This document shows positions 34,255 to 43,839 of a stretch of DNA of 64,000 nt, one piece after another. The stretch's first letter is position 1; every line of letters starts with the position of its first letter. The position numbers and the translations under genes were made by a program. The notes beneath the pieces were generated by a model. The model searched no databases. It saw only the letters and a list, made by a program, of their open reading frames with translations, and was not told the origin of the DNA. This stretch comes from Pseudomonas allokribbensis (GTDB lineage Bacteria > Pseudomonadota > Gammaproteobacteria > Pseudomonadales > Pseudomonadaceae): NCBI RefSeq assembly GCF_014863605.1, contig NZ_CP062252.1:5743501-5807500 (forward strand). Reading direction: 5' to 3'.

Positions 34255-35775
34255 ATGCGTTACGCTCACCCCGGTACTGAAGGCGCCAAAGTCTCGTTCA
34301 AGAGCAAGTACGGTAACTACATCGGCGGCGAGTTCGTCGCGCCTGTCAAAGGTCAGTACTTCACCAACACCTCGCCAGTGAATGGCCAGCCGATTGCCGA
34401 ATTCCCGCGTTCCACTGCCGAAGACATCGACAAGGCCCTGGACGCCGCCCACGCTGCCGCCGATGCCTGGGGCTCGACCTCCGCCCAGGCCCGCTCGCTG
34501 ATCCTGCTGAAAATCGCCGACCGCATCGAACAGAACCTCGAACTGCTGGCGATCACCGAAACCTGGGACAACGGCAAAGCCATCCGCGAAACCCTCAACG
34601 CCGACATCCCGCTGGCCGCCGACCACTTCCGCTATTTCGCCGGGTGCCTGCGCGCCCAGGAAGGCAGCGCCGCCGAGATCGATGGCAACACCGTCGCTTA
34701 TCACATTCATGAACCGCTGGGCGTGGTCGGCCAGATCATCCCGTGGAACTTCCCGATCCTGATGGCCGCATGGAAACTCGCCCCGGCCCTGGCCGCCGGC
34801 AACTGCGTGGTGCTCAAACCTGCCGAGCAAACCCCGCTGGGCATCAGCGTGCTGCTGGAGCTGATCGGCGACCTGCTGCCGCCGGGCGTGCTCAACGTGG
34901 TGCAAGGGTTCGGCAAAGAAGCTGGCGAAGCCCTGGCCACCAGCAAGCGCATCGCCAAGATCGCCTTCACCGGCTCGACCCCGGTCGGCTCGCACATCAT
35001 GAAATGCGCGGCCGAAAACATCATTCCGTCCACCGTGGAACTGGGCGGCAAGTCGCCGAACATTTTCTTCGAAGACATCATGAAAGCCGAGCCGAGCTTC
35101 ATCGAAAAAGCCGCTGAAGGTCTGGTGCTGGCGTTCTTCAACCAGGGCGAAGTCTGCACCTGCCCGTCCCGTGCGCTGGTACAGGAATCGATCTACGACG
35201 AATTCATGGCCGTCGTCATGAAGAAAGTCCTGCAAATCAAACGTGGCGATCCGCTGGACACCGACACCATGGTCGGCGCCCAGGCGTCCGAGCAGCAATT
35301 CGACAAGATTCTTTCGTACCTGGAAATCGCCAAGGGCGAAGGTGCCGAACTGCTGACCGGCGGCAAGGTGGAAAAACTCGAAGGCAACCTGGCCTCCGGT
35401 TATTACATCCAGCCGACCCTGCTCAAGGGCACCAACAAGATGCGTGTGTTCCAGGAAGAAATCTTCGGCCCGGTGGTGAGCATCACCACCTTCAAGGACG
35501 AAGCCGAAGCCCTGGCAATCGCCAACGACACCGAGTTCGGCCTGGGCGCCGGCCTCTGGACCCGCGACATCAACCGCGCCTATCGCATGGGCCGCGCCAT
35601 CAAGGCCGGTCGTGTGTGGACCAACTGCTACCACCTGTACCCGGCGCACGCCGCGTTCGGCGGGTACAAGAAGTCCGGCGTCGGCCGTGAAACCCACAAG
35701 ATGATGCTCGACCACTACCAACAGACCAAAAACCTGCTGGTGAGCTACGACATCAATCCGCTGGGCTTCTTCTAA
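34255..35775 (+). CDS. exaC: NAD-dependent aldehyde dehydrogenase (acetaldehyde, ExaC-type)
   Basis: 506-residue aldehyde dehydrogenase that would oxidise the acetaldehyde released from ethanolamine to acetate. The general-base Glu is in VELGGKSPN and the nucleophilic Cys in [16 protein letters not shown] and GSTPVG of the NAD site are present. AAGGAGAAC lies upstream of the ATG at 34255. It has its own sigma-54 promoter, a terminator behind it, and then the ethanolamine permease and lyase genes. Confidence 0.93.
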   Translation: MRYAHPGTEGAKVSFKSKYGNYIGGEFVAPVKGQYFTNTSPVNGQPIAEFPRSTAEDIDKALDAAHAAADAWGSTSAQARSLILLKIADRIEQNLELLAITETWDNGKAIRETLNADIPLAADHFRYFAGCLRAQEGSAAEIDGNTVAYHIHEPLGVVGQIIPWNFPILMAAWKLAPALAAGNCVVLKPAEQTPLGISVLLELIGDLLPPGVLNVVQGFGKEAGEALATSKRIAKIAFTGSTPVGSHIMKCAAENIIPSTVELGGKSPNIFFEDIMKAEPSFIEKAAEGLVLAFFNQGEVCTCPSRALVQESIYDEFMAVVMKKVLQIKRGDPLDTDTMVGAQASEQQFDKILSYLEIAKGEGAELLTGGKVEKLEGNLASGYYIQPTLLKGTNKMRVFQEEIFGPVVSITTFKDEAEALAIANDTEFGLGAGLWTRDINRAYRMGRAIKAGRVWTNCYHLYPAHAAFGGYKKSGVGRETHKMMLDHYQQTKNLLVSYDINPLGFF

Positions 35776-35783
35776 AAAACCGA

Positions 35784-35815
35784 GGGCGGTGCCGAGATTT
35801 CGGTACCGCCCTTTT
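35784..35815 (+). terminator. Terminator after exaC
   Basis: GGGCGGTGCCGA (35784-35795) pairs with TCGGTACCGCCC (35800-35811) with one G-T wobble and a four-base loop, followed by TTTT. It separates exaC from the next sigma-54 promoter. Confidence 0.8.
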
Positions 35816-35848
35816 CATCCCGATGACTACTCCCTGGCCTGGCCGCTC

Positions 35849-35864
35849 TGGCACGGGCCTTGCG
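35849..35864 (+). promoter_or_regulatory. Sigma-54 (-24/-12) promoter of eat-eutBC
   Basis: TGGCACGGGCCTTGCG matches TGGCACG-N4-TTGC exactly, with GG and GC ten bases apart. It lies 115 bases before the permease start codon and just after the exaC terminator, so the permease-lyase genes can be switched on separately but by the same activator. Confidence 0.82.
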
Positions 35865-35979
35865 TACCCGTCATTCAGGATTTGCGTGAACACTGCCGCT
35901 GCGTGAACAGCGCCCACCCACTCAACCGCTGCACCCGAAAGTCCAACAGATCGAACAATAAAAAAGACAGAGAGGACTT

Positions 35980-37350
35980 ATGACTTCCACCACACAACTC
36001 AAACCCACACTCGGCACCCTGCATCTCTGGGGCATTGCCGTCGGCCTGGTGATTTCCGGCGAATACTTCGGCTGGAGTTACGGCTGGGGCACGGCGGGAA
36101 CCCTGGGTTTCCTGGTCACGGCCCTGATGGTCGCGACCATGTACACCTGCTTCATCTTCAGTTTCACCGAACTGACCACCGCGATTCCCCACGCGGGCGG
36201 GCCGTTCGCCTACAGCCGCCGAGCCTTTGGTGAGAAAGGCGGATTGATCGCCGGGATCGCCACGCTGATCGAGTTCGTGTTCGCCCCGCCGGCCATCGCC
36301 ATGGCCATCGGTGCCTATCTCAATGTGCAATATCCGGAACTTGATCCGAAAGTCGCGGCGGTCGGCGCGTATTTCGTGTTCATGACCCTGAACATCCTCG
36401 GCGTCAGCATCGCCGCGACCTTCGAACTGGTGGTCACCGTGCTCGCCGTCGCCGAACTGCTGGTGTTCATGGGCGTCGTTGCACCGGGCTTCAGTTTCAG
36501 CAACTTCGTGCTGAACGGCTGGTCGGGCGCCAACGAATTCACGATGGGCTCGATTCCCGGCATTTTCGCCGCCATTCCCTTCGCGATCTGGTTTTTCCTC
36601 GCCATCGAAGGCGCAGCCATGGCGGCCGAGGAAGCCAAGGACCCGAAACGCACGATTCCCAAGGCTTACGTCAGCGGCATCCTGACCTTGGTGTTTCTGG
36701 CCATTGGTGTAATGGTGATGGCGGGCGGCGTCGGCGACTGGCGCCAGCTGTCGAACATCAACGACCCGTTGCCTCAAGCGATGAAAGCGGTGGTCGGCAA
36801 CAATTCGACGTGGATGCACATGCTGGTCTGGATCGGCCTGTTCGGGCTGGTGGCGAGTTTCCACGGGATCATCCTCGGTTACTCGCGGCAGTTCTTCGCC
36901 CTCGCCCGGGCCGGTTATCTGCCGAAAAGCCTGGCCAAACTCTCGCGTTTCCAGACGCCGCACCGGGCGATTCTGGCCGGCGGTGTGATCGGCATCGCGG
37001 CAATCTACAGCGACGGACTGGTCAATCTGCAAGGCATGACCCTGACGGCAGCGATGATCACCATGTCGGTGTTCGGCGCCATCGTGATGTACATCATCAG
37101 CATGCTCAGCCTGTTCAAACTGCGCAAAACCGAGCCGAACCTGGAACGCACCTTCCGCGCGCCGGGTTATCCGGTGGTGCCGGCCATCGCGCTGTTCCTG
37201 GCGGTGGTGTGCCTGGTGGCGATGGCCTGGTTCAACACGCTGATCGGTTGTGTATTCCTCGGGTTCATGGCCGCCGGTTACCTGTACTTCCAGCTGACCG
37301 CCAAGCAACGCTCCGAAGCACCGGCAGACGCTATGCTCGAAGGTATCTAA
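35980..37350 (+). CDS. eat: Ethanolamine permease (APC superfamily)
   Basis: 456 residues with about twelve membrane helices; amino acid-polyamine-organocation transporter. Early helices carry GLVISGEYFGWSYGW, typical of Eat-type permeases, and AAEEAKDPKRTIPKAY lies in a cytoplasmic loop. It would import ethanolamine for the EutBC lyase encoded directly downstream. GAGAGGAC lies upstream of the ATG at 35980. Confidence 0.92.
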   Translation: MTSTTQLKPTLGTLHLWGIAVGLVISGEYFGWSYGWGTAGTLGFLVTALMVATMYTCFIFSFTELTTAIPHAGGPFAYSRRAFGEKGGLIAGIATLIEFVFAPPAIAMAIGAYLNVQYPELDPKVAAVGAYFVFMTLNILGVSIAATFELVVTVLAVAELLVFMGVVAPGFSFSNFVLNGWSGANEFTMGSIPGIFAAIPFAIWFFLAIEGAAMAAEEAKDPKRTIPKAYVSGILTLVFLAIGVMVMAGGVGDWRQLSNINDPLPQAMKAVVGNNSTWMHMLVWIGLFGLVASFHGIILGYSRQFFALARAGYLPKSLAKLSRFQTPHRAILAGGVIGIAAIYSDGLVNLQGMTLTAAMITMSVFGAIVMYIISMLSLFKLRKTEPNLERTFRAPGYPVVPAIALFLAVVCLVAMAWFNTLIGCVFLGFMAAGYLYFQLTAKQRSEAPADAMLEGI

Positions 37351-37430
37351 ACGCTAACTGAGCTGCACCGGCATCGGGCCTCGGGCTCGGTGCCCGCACT
37401 AAAAGCATTCATTCAGGAGGAACGCGCCCC

Positions 37431-38825
37431 ATGGCCGCATTTGCCCATACCGTCGGCGCCCAGACCTATCGCTTCGACAGCCTCAAGGACGTGATGGCCA
37501 AGGCCAGCCCGGCTCGGTCGGGGGATTTCCTGGCTGGCGTCGCTGCGCTCAACGATGGCGAGCGAGTCGCCGCGCAAATGGCGCTGGCCGACATCCCGCT
37601 GACACATTTCCTGCAGGAAGCACTGATTCCCTACGAAGCCGATGAAGTCACCCGACTGATCATCGACAGCCATGACAAGCAGGCCTTTGCGGTCGTCAGC
37701 CATCTCACCGTTGGCGGCTTTCGCGACTGGCTGCTGAGCGAAGCGGCCGACGAGTCCAGCCTGCGTGCCCTGGCCCCTGGCCTCACGCCGGAAATGGTCG
37801 CCGCTGTGTCGAAGATCATGCGCGTGCAGGATCTGGTGCTGGTGGCGCAGAAGATCCGCGTCGTCACGAAATTTCGCGGCACCCTCGGCCTGCGTGGACG
37901 GTTATCCACAAGGCTGCAACCCAATCACCCGACCGACGAACCGTCCGGCATCGCGGCGAGCATTCTCGACGGTCTGTTGTACGGCAACGGCGATGCGATG
38001 ATCGGCATCAACCCGGCCACCGACAGCATCGCCTCGATCTGCGCGATGCTGGAAATGCTCGACGCGATCATCCAGCGCTACGACATTCCAACTCAGGCCT
38101 GCGTCCTGACCCACGTCACCACGTCTATAGAGGCGATCAACCGTGGGGTGCCGCTGGATCTGGTGTTCCAGTCGATTGCCGGCACCGAAACGGCCAATGC
38201 CAGTTTCGGCATCAACCTGAATATCTTGCAGGAAGGCTATGACGCCGGGCTGAGCCTCAATCGCGGCACGCTGGGGCAGAACCTGATGTATTTCGAAACC
38301 GGCCAGGGCAGCGCGCTGTCGGCCAATGCCCACCACGGCGTCGATCAACAGACCTGCGAGACCCGGGCCTACGCCGTGGCGCGACATTTCAAACCGTTTC
38401 TGGTGAACACCGTCGTAGGATTCATCGGCCCGGAGTACCTCTACAACGGCAAGCAGATCATCCGCGCCGGCCTCGAAGACCACTTCTGCGGCAAGCTGCT
38501 CGGCGTGCCGATGGGCTGCGACATCTGCTACACCAACCACGCCGAGGCCGACCAGGACGACATGGACACCCTGCTGACCCTGCTGGGCGTGGCGGGGATC
38601 AATTTCATCATGGGCATCCCCGGCTCCGACGACATCATGCTCAACTACCAGACCACTTCGTTCCACGACGCCCTCTACGCGCGTCAGACCCTGGGCCTGA
38701 AACCGGCGCCGGAGTTCGAGCAGTGGCTGGCGAACATGGGCATCTTCACCCAGGCGGACGGCAAAGTCCGCTTTGGCAACAACCTGCCGCCGGCCTTCCG
38801 CCAGGCGTTGGCGCAACTGGGATGA
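37431..38825 (+). CDS. eutB: Ethanolamine ammonia-lyase, large subunit
   Basis: With EutC it converts ethanolamine to acetaldehyde and ammonia using adenosylcobalamin. 464 residues, TIM-barrel subunit; the segments [16 protein letters not shown] and [11 protein letters not shown] are characteristic of EutB. CAGGAGGA stands before the ATG at 37431. There is no microcompartment shell gene nearby, so this is the free, non-carboxysome-like pathway known from pseudomonads. Confidence 0.96.
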   Translation: MAAFAHTVGAQTYRFDSLKDVMAKASPARSGDFLAGVAALNDGERVAAQMALADIPLTHFLQEALIPYEADEVTRLIIDSHDKQAFAVVSHLTVGGFRDWLLSEAADESSLRALAPGLTPEMVAAVSKIMRVQDLVLVAQKIRVVTKFRGTLGLRGRLSTRLQPNHPTDEPSGIAASILDGLLYGNGDAMIGINPATDSIASICAMLEMLDAIIQRYDIPTQACVLTHVTTSIEAINRGVPLDLVFQSIAGTETANASFGINLNILQEGYDAGLSLNRGTLGQNLMYFETGQGSALSANAHHGVDQQTCETRAYAVARHFKPFLVNTVVGFIGPEYLYNGKQIIRAGLEDHFCGKLLGVPMGCDICYTNHAEADQDDMDTLLTLLGVAGINFIMGIPGSDDIMLNYQTTSFHDALYARQTLGLKPAPEFEQWLANMGIFTQADGKVRFGNNLPPAFRQALAQLG

Positions 38826-39655
38826 GTCAGATGGAAAAACCGCCCGTCGATCCACAGAACCCCTGGCTTGAGCTGCGCCGCCTGACCCCGGCGCGGATCG
38901 CTCTCGGCCGCACCGGCACCAGCCTGCCGACCCGCGCGCAGCTGGATTTCCAGTTCGCCCACGCTCAGGCCCGTGATGCGGTGCATTTACCCTTCGACCA
39001 TGCAGGGCTCAGTGCCCAACTGACGGAGCGTCAGCGTGACAGCCTGCTGCTGCACAGCGCGGCTGCGGATCGCAACAGCTACCTGCAACGCCCGGATCTG
39101 GGGCGCAAGTTGAGCGATCAATCGGCGCAAGCCCTGCGTGAATACGCCCTGGCGCATCCGGGCGGCGTGGACCTGGTGATCGTCGTGGCCGACGGCCTCT
39201 CGGCGCTGGCGGTGCATCGGCACACCCTGCCCTTTCTCACCCGTCTGGAAGAACAGATGACCGCCGACGAATGGTCGACCGCGCCGGTAGTGCTGGTAGA
39301 GCAAGGCCGAGTGGCGGTTGGCGATGAAATCGGCCAATTGCTGGGCGCAAAAATGGTCGTGATGCTGATCGGAGAGCGCCCCGGCCTCAGCTCGCCGGAC
39401 AGCCTCGGTTTATATTTCACCTACAATCCAAAGGTCGGCCTCACGGATGCCTACCGCAATTGCATCTCCAATGTGCGGCTGGAGGGACTCAGCTACGGCA
39501 TGGCGGCCCATCGCTTGCTGTATCTGATGCGTGAAGCCTGTCGGCGACAACTGTCGGGCGTCAATCTGAAGGACGAAGCGCAGGTTCAGACGCTGGAATC
39601 GGAAGCCGGTGCAGATATGAAGAGTAATTTCCTACTCGATCCGCCCCCAGCCTGA
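38822..39655 (+). CDS. eutC: Ethanolamine ammonia-lyase, small subunit
   Basis: 277 residues; provides part of the cobalamin site of the lyase. Family segments [41 protein letters not shown] and [12 protein letters not shown] are present. The ATG at 38822 overlaps the eutB stop (ATGA), so the two subunits are translationally coupled. It is the last gene of the eat-eutB-eutC operon. Confidence 0.96.
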   Translation: MSQMEKPPVDPQNPWLELRRLTPARIALGRTGTSLPTRAQLDFQFAHAQARDAVHLPFDHAGLSAQLTERQRDSLLLHSAAADRNSYLQRPDLGRKLSDQSAQALREYALAHPGGVDLVIVVADGLSALAVHRHTLPFLTRLEEQMTADEWSTAPVVLVEQGRVAVGDEIGQLLGAKMVVMLIGERPGLSSPDSLGLYFTYNPKVGLTDAYRNCISNVRLEGLSYGMAAHRLLYLMREACRRQLSGVNLKDEAQVQTLESEAGADMKSNFLLDPPPA

Positions 39656-39770
39656 ACCGTTTCCGCATTGCGTTTCTGCGCCGGTTTCAGGCAGGATCGA
39701 TGCACGGCCGCACGGGTTTCCCATCGCCGTCAGAGCAGTTGAAGACAGCCACTTGAAGACGAGACCTATC

Positions 39771-40232
39771 ATGCGGATTATTCAAGCGACCCTCGAGCAC
39801 CTGGACCTGCTGGCCCCGCTGTTCGTCAAATATCGCGAGTTCTACGGTTCCCTGCCCTATCCGGACTCGTCCCGGGCATTCCTTGAAAAACGCCTGCGGC
39901 GCAAGGAATCGGTGATTTACCTGGCCCTGGCCGATGACGACGACAAGAAGCTCATGGGGTTCTGTCAGCTCTACCCGAGCTTTTCCTCGCTGTCGCTCAA
40001 GCGTGTGTGGATCCTCAACGACATCTACGTCGCCGAAGACGCCCGCCGCCAGCTGGTCGCCGACAACCTGATCCGCACCGCGAAGAGAATGGCCAAGGAA
40101 ACCCAGGCCGTGCGTATGCGCGTATCCACCAGCAGCAACAACGAAGTGGCGCAGAAAACCTACGAATCCATCGGATTCAAGGAAGACACCGAGTTCAAGA
40201 ACTACGTGCTGCCGATCAGCGACGAACTCTGA
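39771..40232 (+). CDS. GNAT-family N-acetyltransferase
   Basis: 153 residues with a GNAT fold: LKRVWILNDIYVAEDARRQLVADNLI covers beta-4 and the acetyl-CoA pyrophosphate loop (here ARRQLVA, a variant of the Q/RxxGxG/A motif), and YESIGFKED is near the end. Substrate unknown. The ATG at 39771 (MRIIQATLEH) is preferred to a TTG at 39753. It stands alone between eutC and a REP-like hairpin. Confidence 0.85.
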   Translation: MRIIQATLEHLDLLAPLFVKYREFYGSLPYPDSSRAFLEKRLRRKESVIYLALADDDDKKLMGFCQLYPSFSSLSLKRVWILNDIYVAEDARRQLVADNLIRTAKRMAKETQAVRMRVSTSSNNEVAQKTYESIGFKEDTEFKNYVLPISDEL

Positions 40233-40262
40233 TTTTTTCTAACATTGCGCAAGCCGGCCATC

Positions 40263-40290
40263 GTGGCGAAGGAGCAAACCTCCTCGCCAC
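40263..40290. repeat. Single REP-like hairpin
   Basis: GTGGCGAAGGAG and CTCCTCGCCAC form a stem with one bulged A around the loop CAAAC. This is the common Pseudomonas intergenic REP type (gGCGAgggAGCttGCTCcctCGCc), here somewhat degraded, 30 bases after the GNAT stop codon. The rest of this 238-base gap holds a -10 box and a leader hairpin. Confidence 0.55.
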
Positions 40291-40362
40291 CAAGGCTGGC
40301 GCCTCGTTCCACCCTCGAAACGCCCCGCTACAAAACCAACGCGCTTTTCACCTATCAGCTCG

Positions 40363-40368
40363 TATAAT
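40363..40368 (+). promoter_or_regulatory. Candidate -10 box and leader hairpin upstream of dedA
   Basis: TATAAT, 102 bases before the dedA start; no good -35 at 16-18 bases (nearest GCGCTT), so an activator may be needed. In the leader, GTAAG/CTTAC and CTACA/TGTAG form a broken hairpin at 40386-40417. Confidence 0.4.
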
Positions 40369-40470
40369 CCTGAGCTTTCCGGCTTGTAAGAAAAACTACA
40401 CCCGCTTGTAGGCTTACACCGAATCATCCGCACAGGCCTGCCGAGTCGGGCCGTCACCACAGGTGCCCAC

Positions 40471-41121
40471 ATGGATTTCAACCCGATCGACCTCATCCTG
40501 CATCTCGACGTCTATCTCGACATGCTGGTGAACAACTATGGGACCTGGATCTACGCCATCCTGTTTCTGGTGATCTTTTGCGAGACCGGCCTGGTGGTCA
40601 TGCCATTCCTGCCGGGTGATTCGCTGCTGTTCATCGCTGGCGCCGTCGCCGCAGGTGGCGGCATGGACCCGGTGCTACTGGGCGGCCTGCTGATGCTGGC
40701 GGCGATCCTCGGTGATAGCACCAACTACGTGATCGGACGAACGGCCGGCGAAAAACTGTTCAGCAATCCGAACTCGAAGATCTTCCGCCGCGACTATCTG
40801 CAACAGACCCACGATTTCTACGACAAGCACGGCGGCAAGACCGTGACCCTGGCGCGCTTCCTGCCGATCATCCGCACCTTTGCGCCGTTCGTCGCCGGTG
40901 TCGCAAAAATGCCTTATGCGCGCTTCTTCGGTTTCAGCGTGTTCGGCACCGTCCTGTGGGTCGGTGGTCTGGTGACATTGGGCTACTTCTTCGGCAACGT
41001 ACCGTTCATCAAGAAAAACCTGTCGCTGCTGGTCGTCGGCATCATCCTGCTGTCGCTGGTACCGATGATCATTGGCGTGGTTCGCAGTCGTTTCGGCGGC
41101 GCCAAAGCCCAATCGAACTAA
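40471..41121 (+). CDS. DedA-family membrane protein
   Basis: 216 residues, 4-6 hydrophobic segments, with the DedA hallmark reentrant loops: FCETGLVVMPFLPGDSLLF and ARFLPIIRTFAPFVAG (containing the functionally important Arg residues). DedA proteins are needed for membrane-potential maintenance and lipid-carrier recycling. This is a second DedA in the window, besides the DedA-PAP2 fusion at 14527. The downstream mtfA-like gene starts five bases after its stop. Confidence 0.92.
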   Translation: MDFNPIDLILHLDVYLDMLVNNYGTWIYAILFLVIFCETGLVVMPFLPGDSLLFIAGAVAAGGGMDPVLLGGLLMLAAILGDSTNYVIGRTAGEKLFSNPNSKIFRRDYLQQTHDFYDKHGGKTVTLARFLPIIRTFAPFVAGVAKMPYARFFGFSVFGTVLWVGGLVTLGYFFGNVPFIKKNLSLLVVGIILLSLVPMIIGVVRSRFGGAKAQSN

Positions 41122-41125
41122 GTCG

Positions 41126-41938
41126 ATGTGGTCGCTGAGCGCCTGGCGACGCCGGCGCATCCTGGCAAAGCACCCGATTGCCGATGATATGTGGCAGCGG
41201 GTGCGCCACCACCTGACCTTTCTCGACGGCATCAGCGCCGAGGAGGATCAGTGGCTGCGCGAAACCAGCGTCCTGTTCCTTGAAGACAAACACCTGACCG
41301 CCCTGCCCGGCGTCGAGCTGCATCAGGAACAACGCCTGCTGCTCGCCGTCCAGGCACAATTGCCACTTTTGCATCTGGGCGATCTGAACTGGTATCAGGG
41401 TTTTCACGAAATCGTCCTCTACCCCGACGACTTCCTCAGCCCCCAGCGCCATCGCGATGCCAGTGGTGTGGAGCATGAATGGGACGGCGAACACAGCGGT
41501 GAAGCCTGGCAGCAAGGGCCGATCATCCTCGCCTGGCCCGGGGTGATGGCCAGTGGTGGCTGGGAAGGCTACAACCTGGTGATCCACGAACTGGCGCACA
41601 AACTCGACATGCTCAATGGCGACGCCAACGGCCTGCCGCCGCTGCATGCCGACATGCGAGTCAGCGACTGGGCCCAGGTGATGCAAGCGGCCTACGACGA
41701 TCTCAACCGCCAGCTCGACCGCCATCCCGACGCCGAAACCGTCATCGACCCGTATGCCGCCGAGAACCCGGCCGAGTTCTTCGCCGTCACCAGCGAGTAC
41801 TTTTTCAGCGCCCCGGATCTGCTGCACGAGGCTTATCCACAGGTGTATGCGCAGTTGCAGCTTTTCTACCGACAGGATCCGCTGGCACGACTGAAGCAAC
41901 TTCAGGCCACGGACCCGGTCTATCAGGCACACGAGTAA
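41126..41938 (+). CDS. MtfA-family zinc-dependent peptidase
   Basis: 270 residues. The zinc-binding motif HELAH (in VIHELAHKLDM) and the downstream third-ligand Glu region (ENPAEFFAVTSEYFF) match MtfA, the E. coli peptidase that binds the glucose repressor Mlc. No Mlc or PtsG gene is seen here, so the partner is probably different. The ATG at 41126 (MWSLSAWRR) lies five bases after the dedA stop. Confidence 0.88.
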   Translation: MWSLSAWRRRRILAKHPIADDMWQRVRHHLTFLDGISAEEDQWLRETSVLFLEDKHLTALPGVELHQEQRLLLAVQAQLPLLHLGDLNWYQGFHEIVLYPDDFLSPQRHRDASGVEHEWDGEHSGEAWQQGPIILAWPGVMASGGWEGYNLVIHELAHKLDMLNGDANGLPPLHADMRVSDWAQVMQAAYDDLNRQLDRHPDAETVIDPYAAENPAEFFAVTSEYFFSAPDLLHEAYPQVYAQLQLFYRQDPLARLKQLQATDPVYQAHE

Positions 41939-41983
41939 GGCCTGGACGACCTTCGGTGCATGGCATCGCGGGTGGAATATGCC

Positions 41984-41989
41984 TATAAT
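41984..41989 (+). promoter_or_regulatory. Candidate -10 box of ppa
   Basis: TATAAT preceded by TATGCC, 61 bases before the ppa start codon. The -35 region is weak (TGGCAT at 18 bases). Confidence 0.45.
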
Positions 41990-42050
41990 CGCCGCCACTT
42001 TTTGGTCAATCCGGCCAAGTGTTTTGGTCTACTAACGGGGGCAACGCCCA

Positions 42051-42578
42051 ATGAGCTACAGCAAGATTCCGGCTGGCAAAGACCTGCCGAACGACATCTA
42101 CGTCGCGATCGAGATCCCGGCCAACCACGCGCCGATCAAATACGAAATCGACAAAGACAGCGATTGCCTGTTCGTTGACCGTTTCATGGCCACCCCGATG
42201 TTCTACCCGGCCAACTACGGTTACATCCCGAACACCCTGGCTGACGACGGTGATCCCCTGGACGTGCTGGTCGTAACCCCTTACCCGGTTGCTCCAGGTT
42301 CGGTGATCCGCGCTCGTCCAGTCGGCATCCTGAACATGACCGACGACGGCGGCGGCGATGCCAAAGTCATCGCAGTCCCACACGACAAGCTGTCCCAGCT
42401 GTACGTGGACGTGAAGGAATACACCGACCTGCCAGCCCTGCTGATCCAGCAGATCGAGCACTTCTTCGCGAACTACAAAGATCTCGAAAAAGGCAAATGG
42501 GTGAAAATCGAAGGCTGGGCCGGTGCAGACGCCGCCCGCGAAGCGATCACCAAGTCGGTTGCTGCCTACAAAGGCTAA
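42051..42578 (+). CDS. ppa: Inorganic pyrophosphatase (family I)
   Basis: Hydrolyses pyrophosphate to drive biosynthesis. 175 residues, the usual bacterial family I length. The metal-binding signature [10 protein letters not shown] carries the conserved aspartates, and [14 protein letters not shown] and NYGYIPNT are also present. A GGGGGC element lies upstream of the ATG; the gene has its own -10 box and terminator. Confidence 0.96.
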   Translation: MSYSKIPAGKDLPNDIYVAIEIPANHAPIKYEIDKDSDCLFVDRFMATPMFYPANYGYIPNTLADDGDPLDVLVVTPYPVAPGSVIRARPVGILNMTDDGGGDAKVIAVPHDKLSQLYVDVKEYTDLPALLIQQIEHFFANYKDLEKGKWVKIEGWAGADAAREAITKSVAAYKG

Positions 42579-42605
42579 GCCTCGCGACCTGCGACACGCT
42601 TGAAG

Positions 42606-42632
42606 AAAACCCCGGTTGATCCGGGGTTTTTT
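42606..42632 (+). terminator. Terminator of ppa
   Basis: AAAACCCCGG pairs with CCGGGGTTTT around the loop TTGAT, followed by further T. It is 28 bases after the ppa stop. Confidence 0.88.
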
Positions 42633-42763
42633 GTGCCTGACTGGCAGGGGCTTAAACAGCTTGTTTATGGCTGCCTACAGAAAAGTTTTAGTGTGTGTAA
42701 TTTCCCACAAGTACGTCTTACATCCCGTCGCAAAATTTGCCGCGATTTTGAACGCCAGGTTTA

Positions 42764-42792
42764 TTCAAACCGCTCTAGGCCGGCCGTAGACT
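42764..42792 (+). promoter_or_regulatory. Promoter of the S24 repressor, apparently leaderless
   Basis: TTCAAA and TAGACT are 17 bases apart. Transcription would begin at or one base before the ATG at 42800. There is no ribosome binding site ahead of that ATG, which fits a leaderless message as known for phage CI genes. Confidence 0.45.
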
Positions 42793-42799
42793 CGTGTTT

Positions 42800-43537
42800 A
42801 TGAGAAAGAACACTAGCGGTCCAAGATTCAAGGCACTCCTGGAAGCTGCGAATATCACCACCACGGGATTCGCAAAGTTCTGGGGCACGGAAGCCCAAAA
42901 CGTTCATAACTGGTACACCCGGGGCGTACCCGCGTACCGCATGGAAGAAGTCGCGCGCCTGCTGTCCGTCAACAGCCAATGGCTGAAAACCGGTGAAGGC
43001 CCGAAAGAAGCGCCGCATCTGTACACCGCCGGCGACACACTGGATGCCCAGGCGATTCAGGGCGTCTATACGGTGCCCGAATCCACCGACATCGAACTGC
43101 CGCTCTACAAGGAAGCCCCGACGGCCCCTGGCTCCGACAAAACCCATGTCATCAAGGACCCGGAGCAAACCATCCGCCTGCCCCGCAGCCACCTCGAAAC
43201 ACTGGAAATCCGCCACACCGACGCCATCTGCACGCACATGATCGGCAACAGCATGGCCGAGAAGATCGAAGACGGCTCCACCCTCGCCATCGACCGCGGC
43301 CTCACCCAGGTGGTGGACGGCGAAATCTACGCCATCGAACACGACGGCATGCTGCGCATCAAATACCTGCACCGTATGCCCGGCAACGCCCTGCGTCTGC
43401 GCAGCCACAACAGCGCCGAATACCCGGACGAGATCTTCCGGGCAGCGCAGATCGAGGAGCAGAGGATTCATGTATTGGGGTGGGTGTTCTGGTGGTCGAC
43501 GCTGGGCAAACGGCGGCCGGTGGTGCCGTTTCTCTGA
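42800..43537 (+). CDS. S24-family (LexA/CI-like) transcriptional repressor
   Basis: 245 residues. An N-terminal helix-turn-helix (~8-65, TGFAKFWGTEAQNVHNWYTRGVP) is joined to a C-terminal S24 autoprotease domain. The catalytic Ser151 is in MIGNSMAEKIEDGS and the Lys188 in MLRIKYLHR. Such repressors self-cleave when RecA is activated; phage CI proteins and the pyocin repressor PrtR belong here. No phage, pyocin or lysis genes are in the window, so what it controls is unknown. The ATG at 42800 has no Shine-Dalgarno sequence; a GTG two codons earlier (42794) is the alternative. Confidence 0.85.
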   Translation: MRKNTSGPRFKALLEAANITTTGFAKFWGTEAQNVHNWYTRGVPAYRMEEVARLLSVNSQWLKTGEGPKEAPHLYTAGDTLDAQAIQGVYTVPESTDIELPLYKEAPTAPGSDKTHVIKDPEQTIRLPRSHLETLEIRHTDAICTHMIGNSMAEKIEDGSTLAIDRGLTQVVDGEIYAIEHDGMLRIKYLHRMPGNALRLRSHNSAEYPDEIFRAAQIEEQRIHVLGWVFWWSTLGKRRPVVPFL

Positions 43538-43639
43538 AGCGAGAGCCATCCTGCTGGCGATGAGGCCCGGATAGTCGGTACAAATCCCGGATTTTCTCCA
43601 GTTTGATCGCTCTAAACCGCACTTCAAGCTGGGAATCAG

Positions 43640-43839
43640 AAGCAAAACTCAGTATCCTGCGCCCCACATTCGCGCATCGACCCGCCAAGCGGCCCAGATG
43701 ACGCCTGACGCGGCAGACCACTGTCTGACCAAGTCCCACAGCCGGACGCAAGATCCGGGTGTACGTTTTGAAGGCTGGCGCGGTTTACCAAAAATAAACC
43801 AAGCCAGTCCCCGAGAAGCCGGCCACAAGCCGGCTTTTT
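43640..43839 (+). ncRNA. Possible structured small RNA or long 3' UTR
   Basis: The 453-base gap after the repressor gene has no convincing ORF but ends in two stacked hairpins. The first (~43775-43807) pairs CTGGC/GCCAG and GGTTTA/TAAACC around an A-rich loop, CCAAAAA, which resembles Hfq/Crc-type A-rich motifs. The second (43816-43836) is a terminator followed by TTT. The terminator is ~280 bases past the repressor stop, so either an unseen small RNA or an unusually long 3' UTR ends here. No clear promoter was found, so the 5' end is a guess. Confidence 0.3.
43816..43839 (+). terminator. Rho-independent terminator in the repressor-lipoprotein gap
   Basis: AAGCCGGC pairs with GCCGGCTT around CACAA, followed by TTT. 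The T-run is on the plus-strand side only. Confidence 0.75.

Noticed and set aside
33976..35721. A 581-codon open frame on the minus strand
   Set aside because: Antisense to exaC, caused by GC-rich third positions; it also crosses the sigma-54 promoter.
37351..39655. Bacterial microcompartment for ethanolamine use
   Set aside because: No shell-protein, eutD/E/G or cofactor-reactivation genes accompany eutBC; the layout is the free pathway.
39651..39691. Terminator after eutC
   Set aside because: CCTGAACCG and CGGTTTCAGG can pair imperfectly, but the loop is over 20 bases and there is no T-run.
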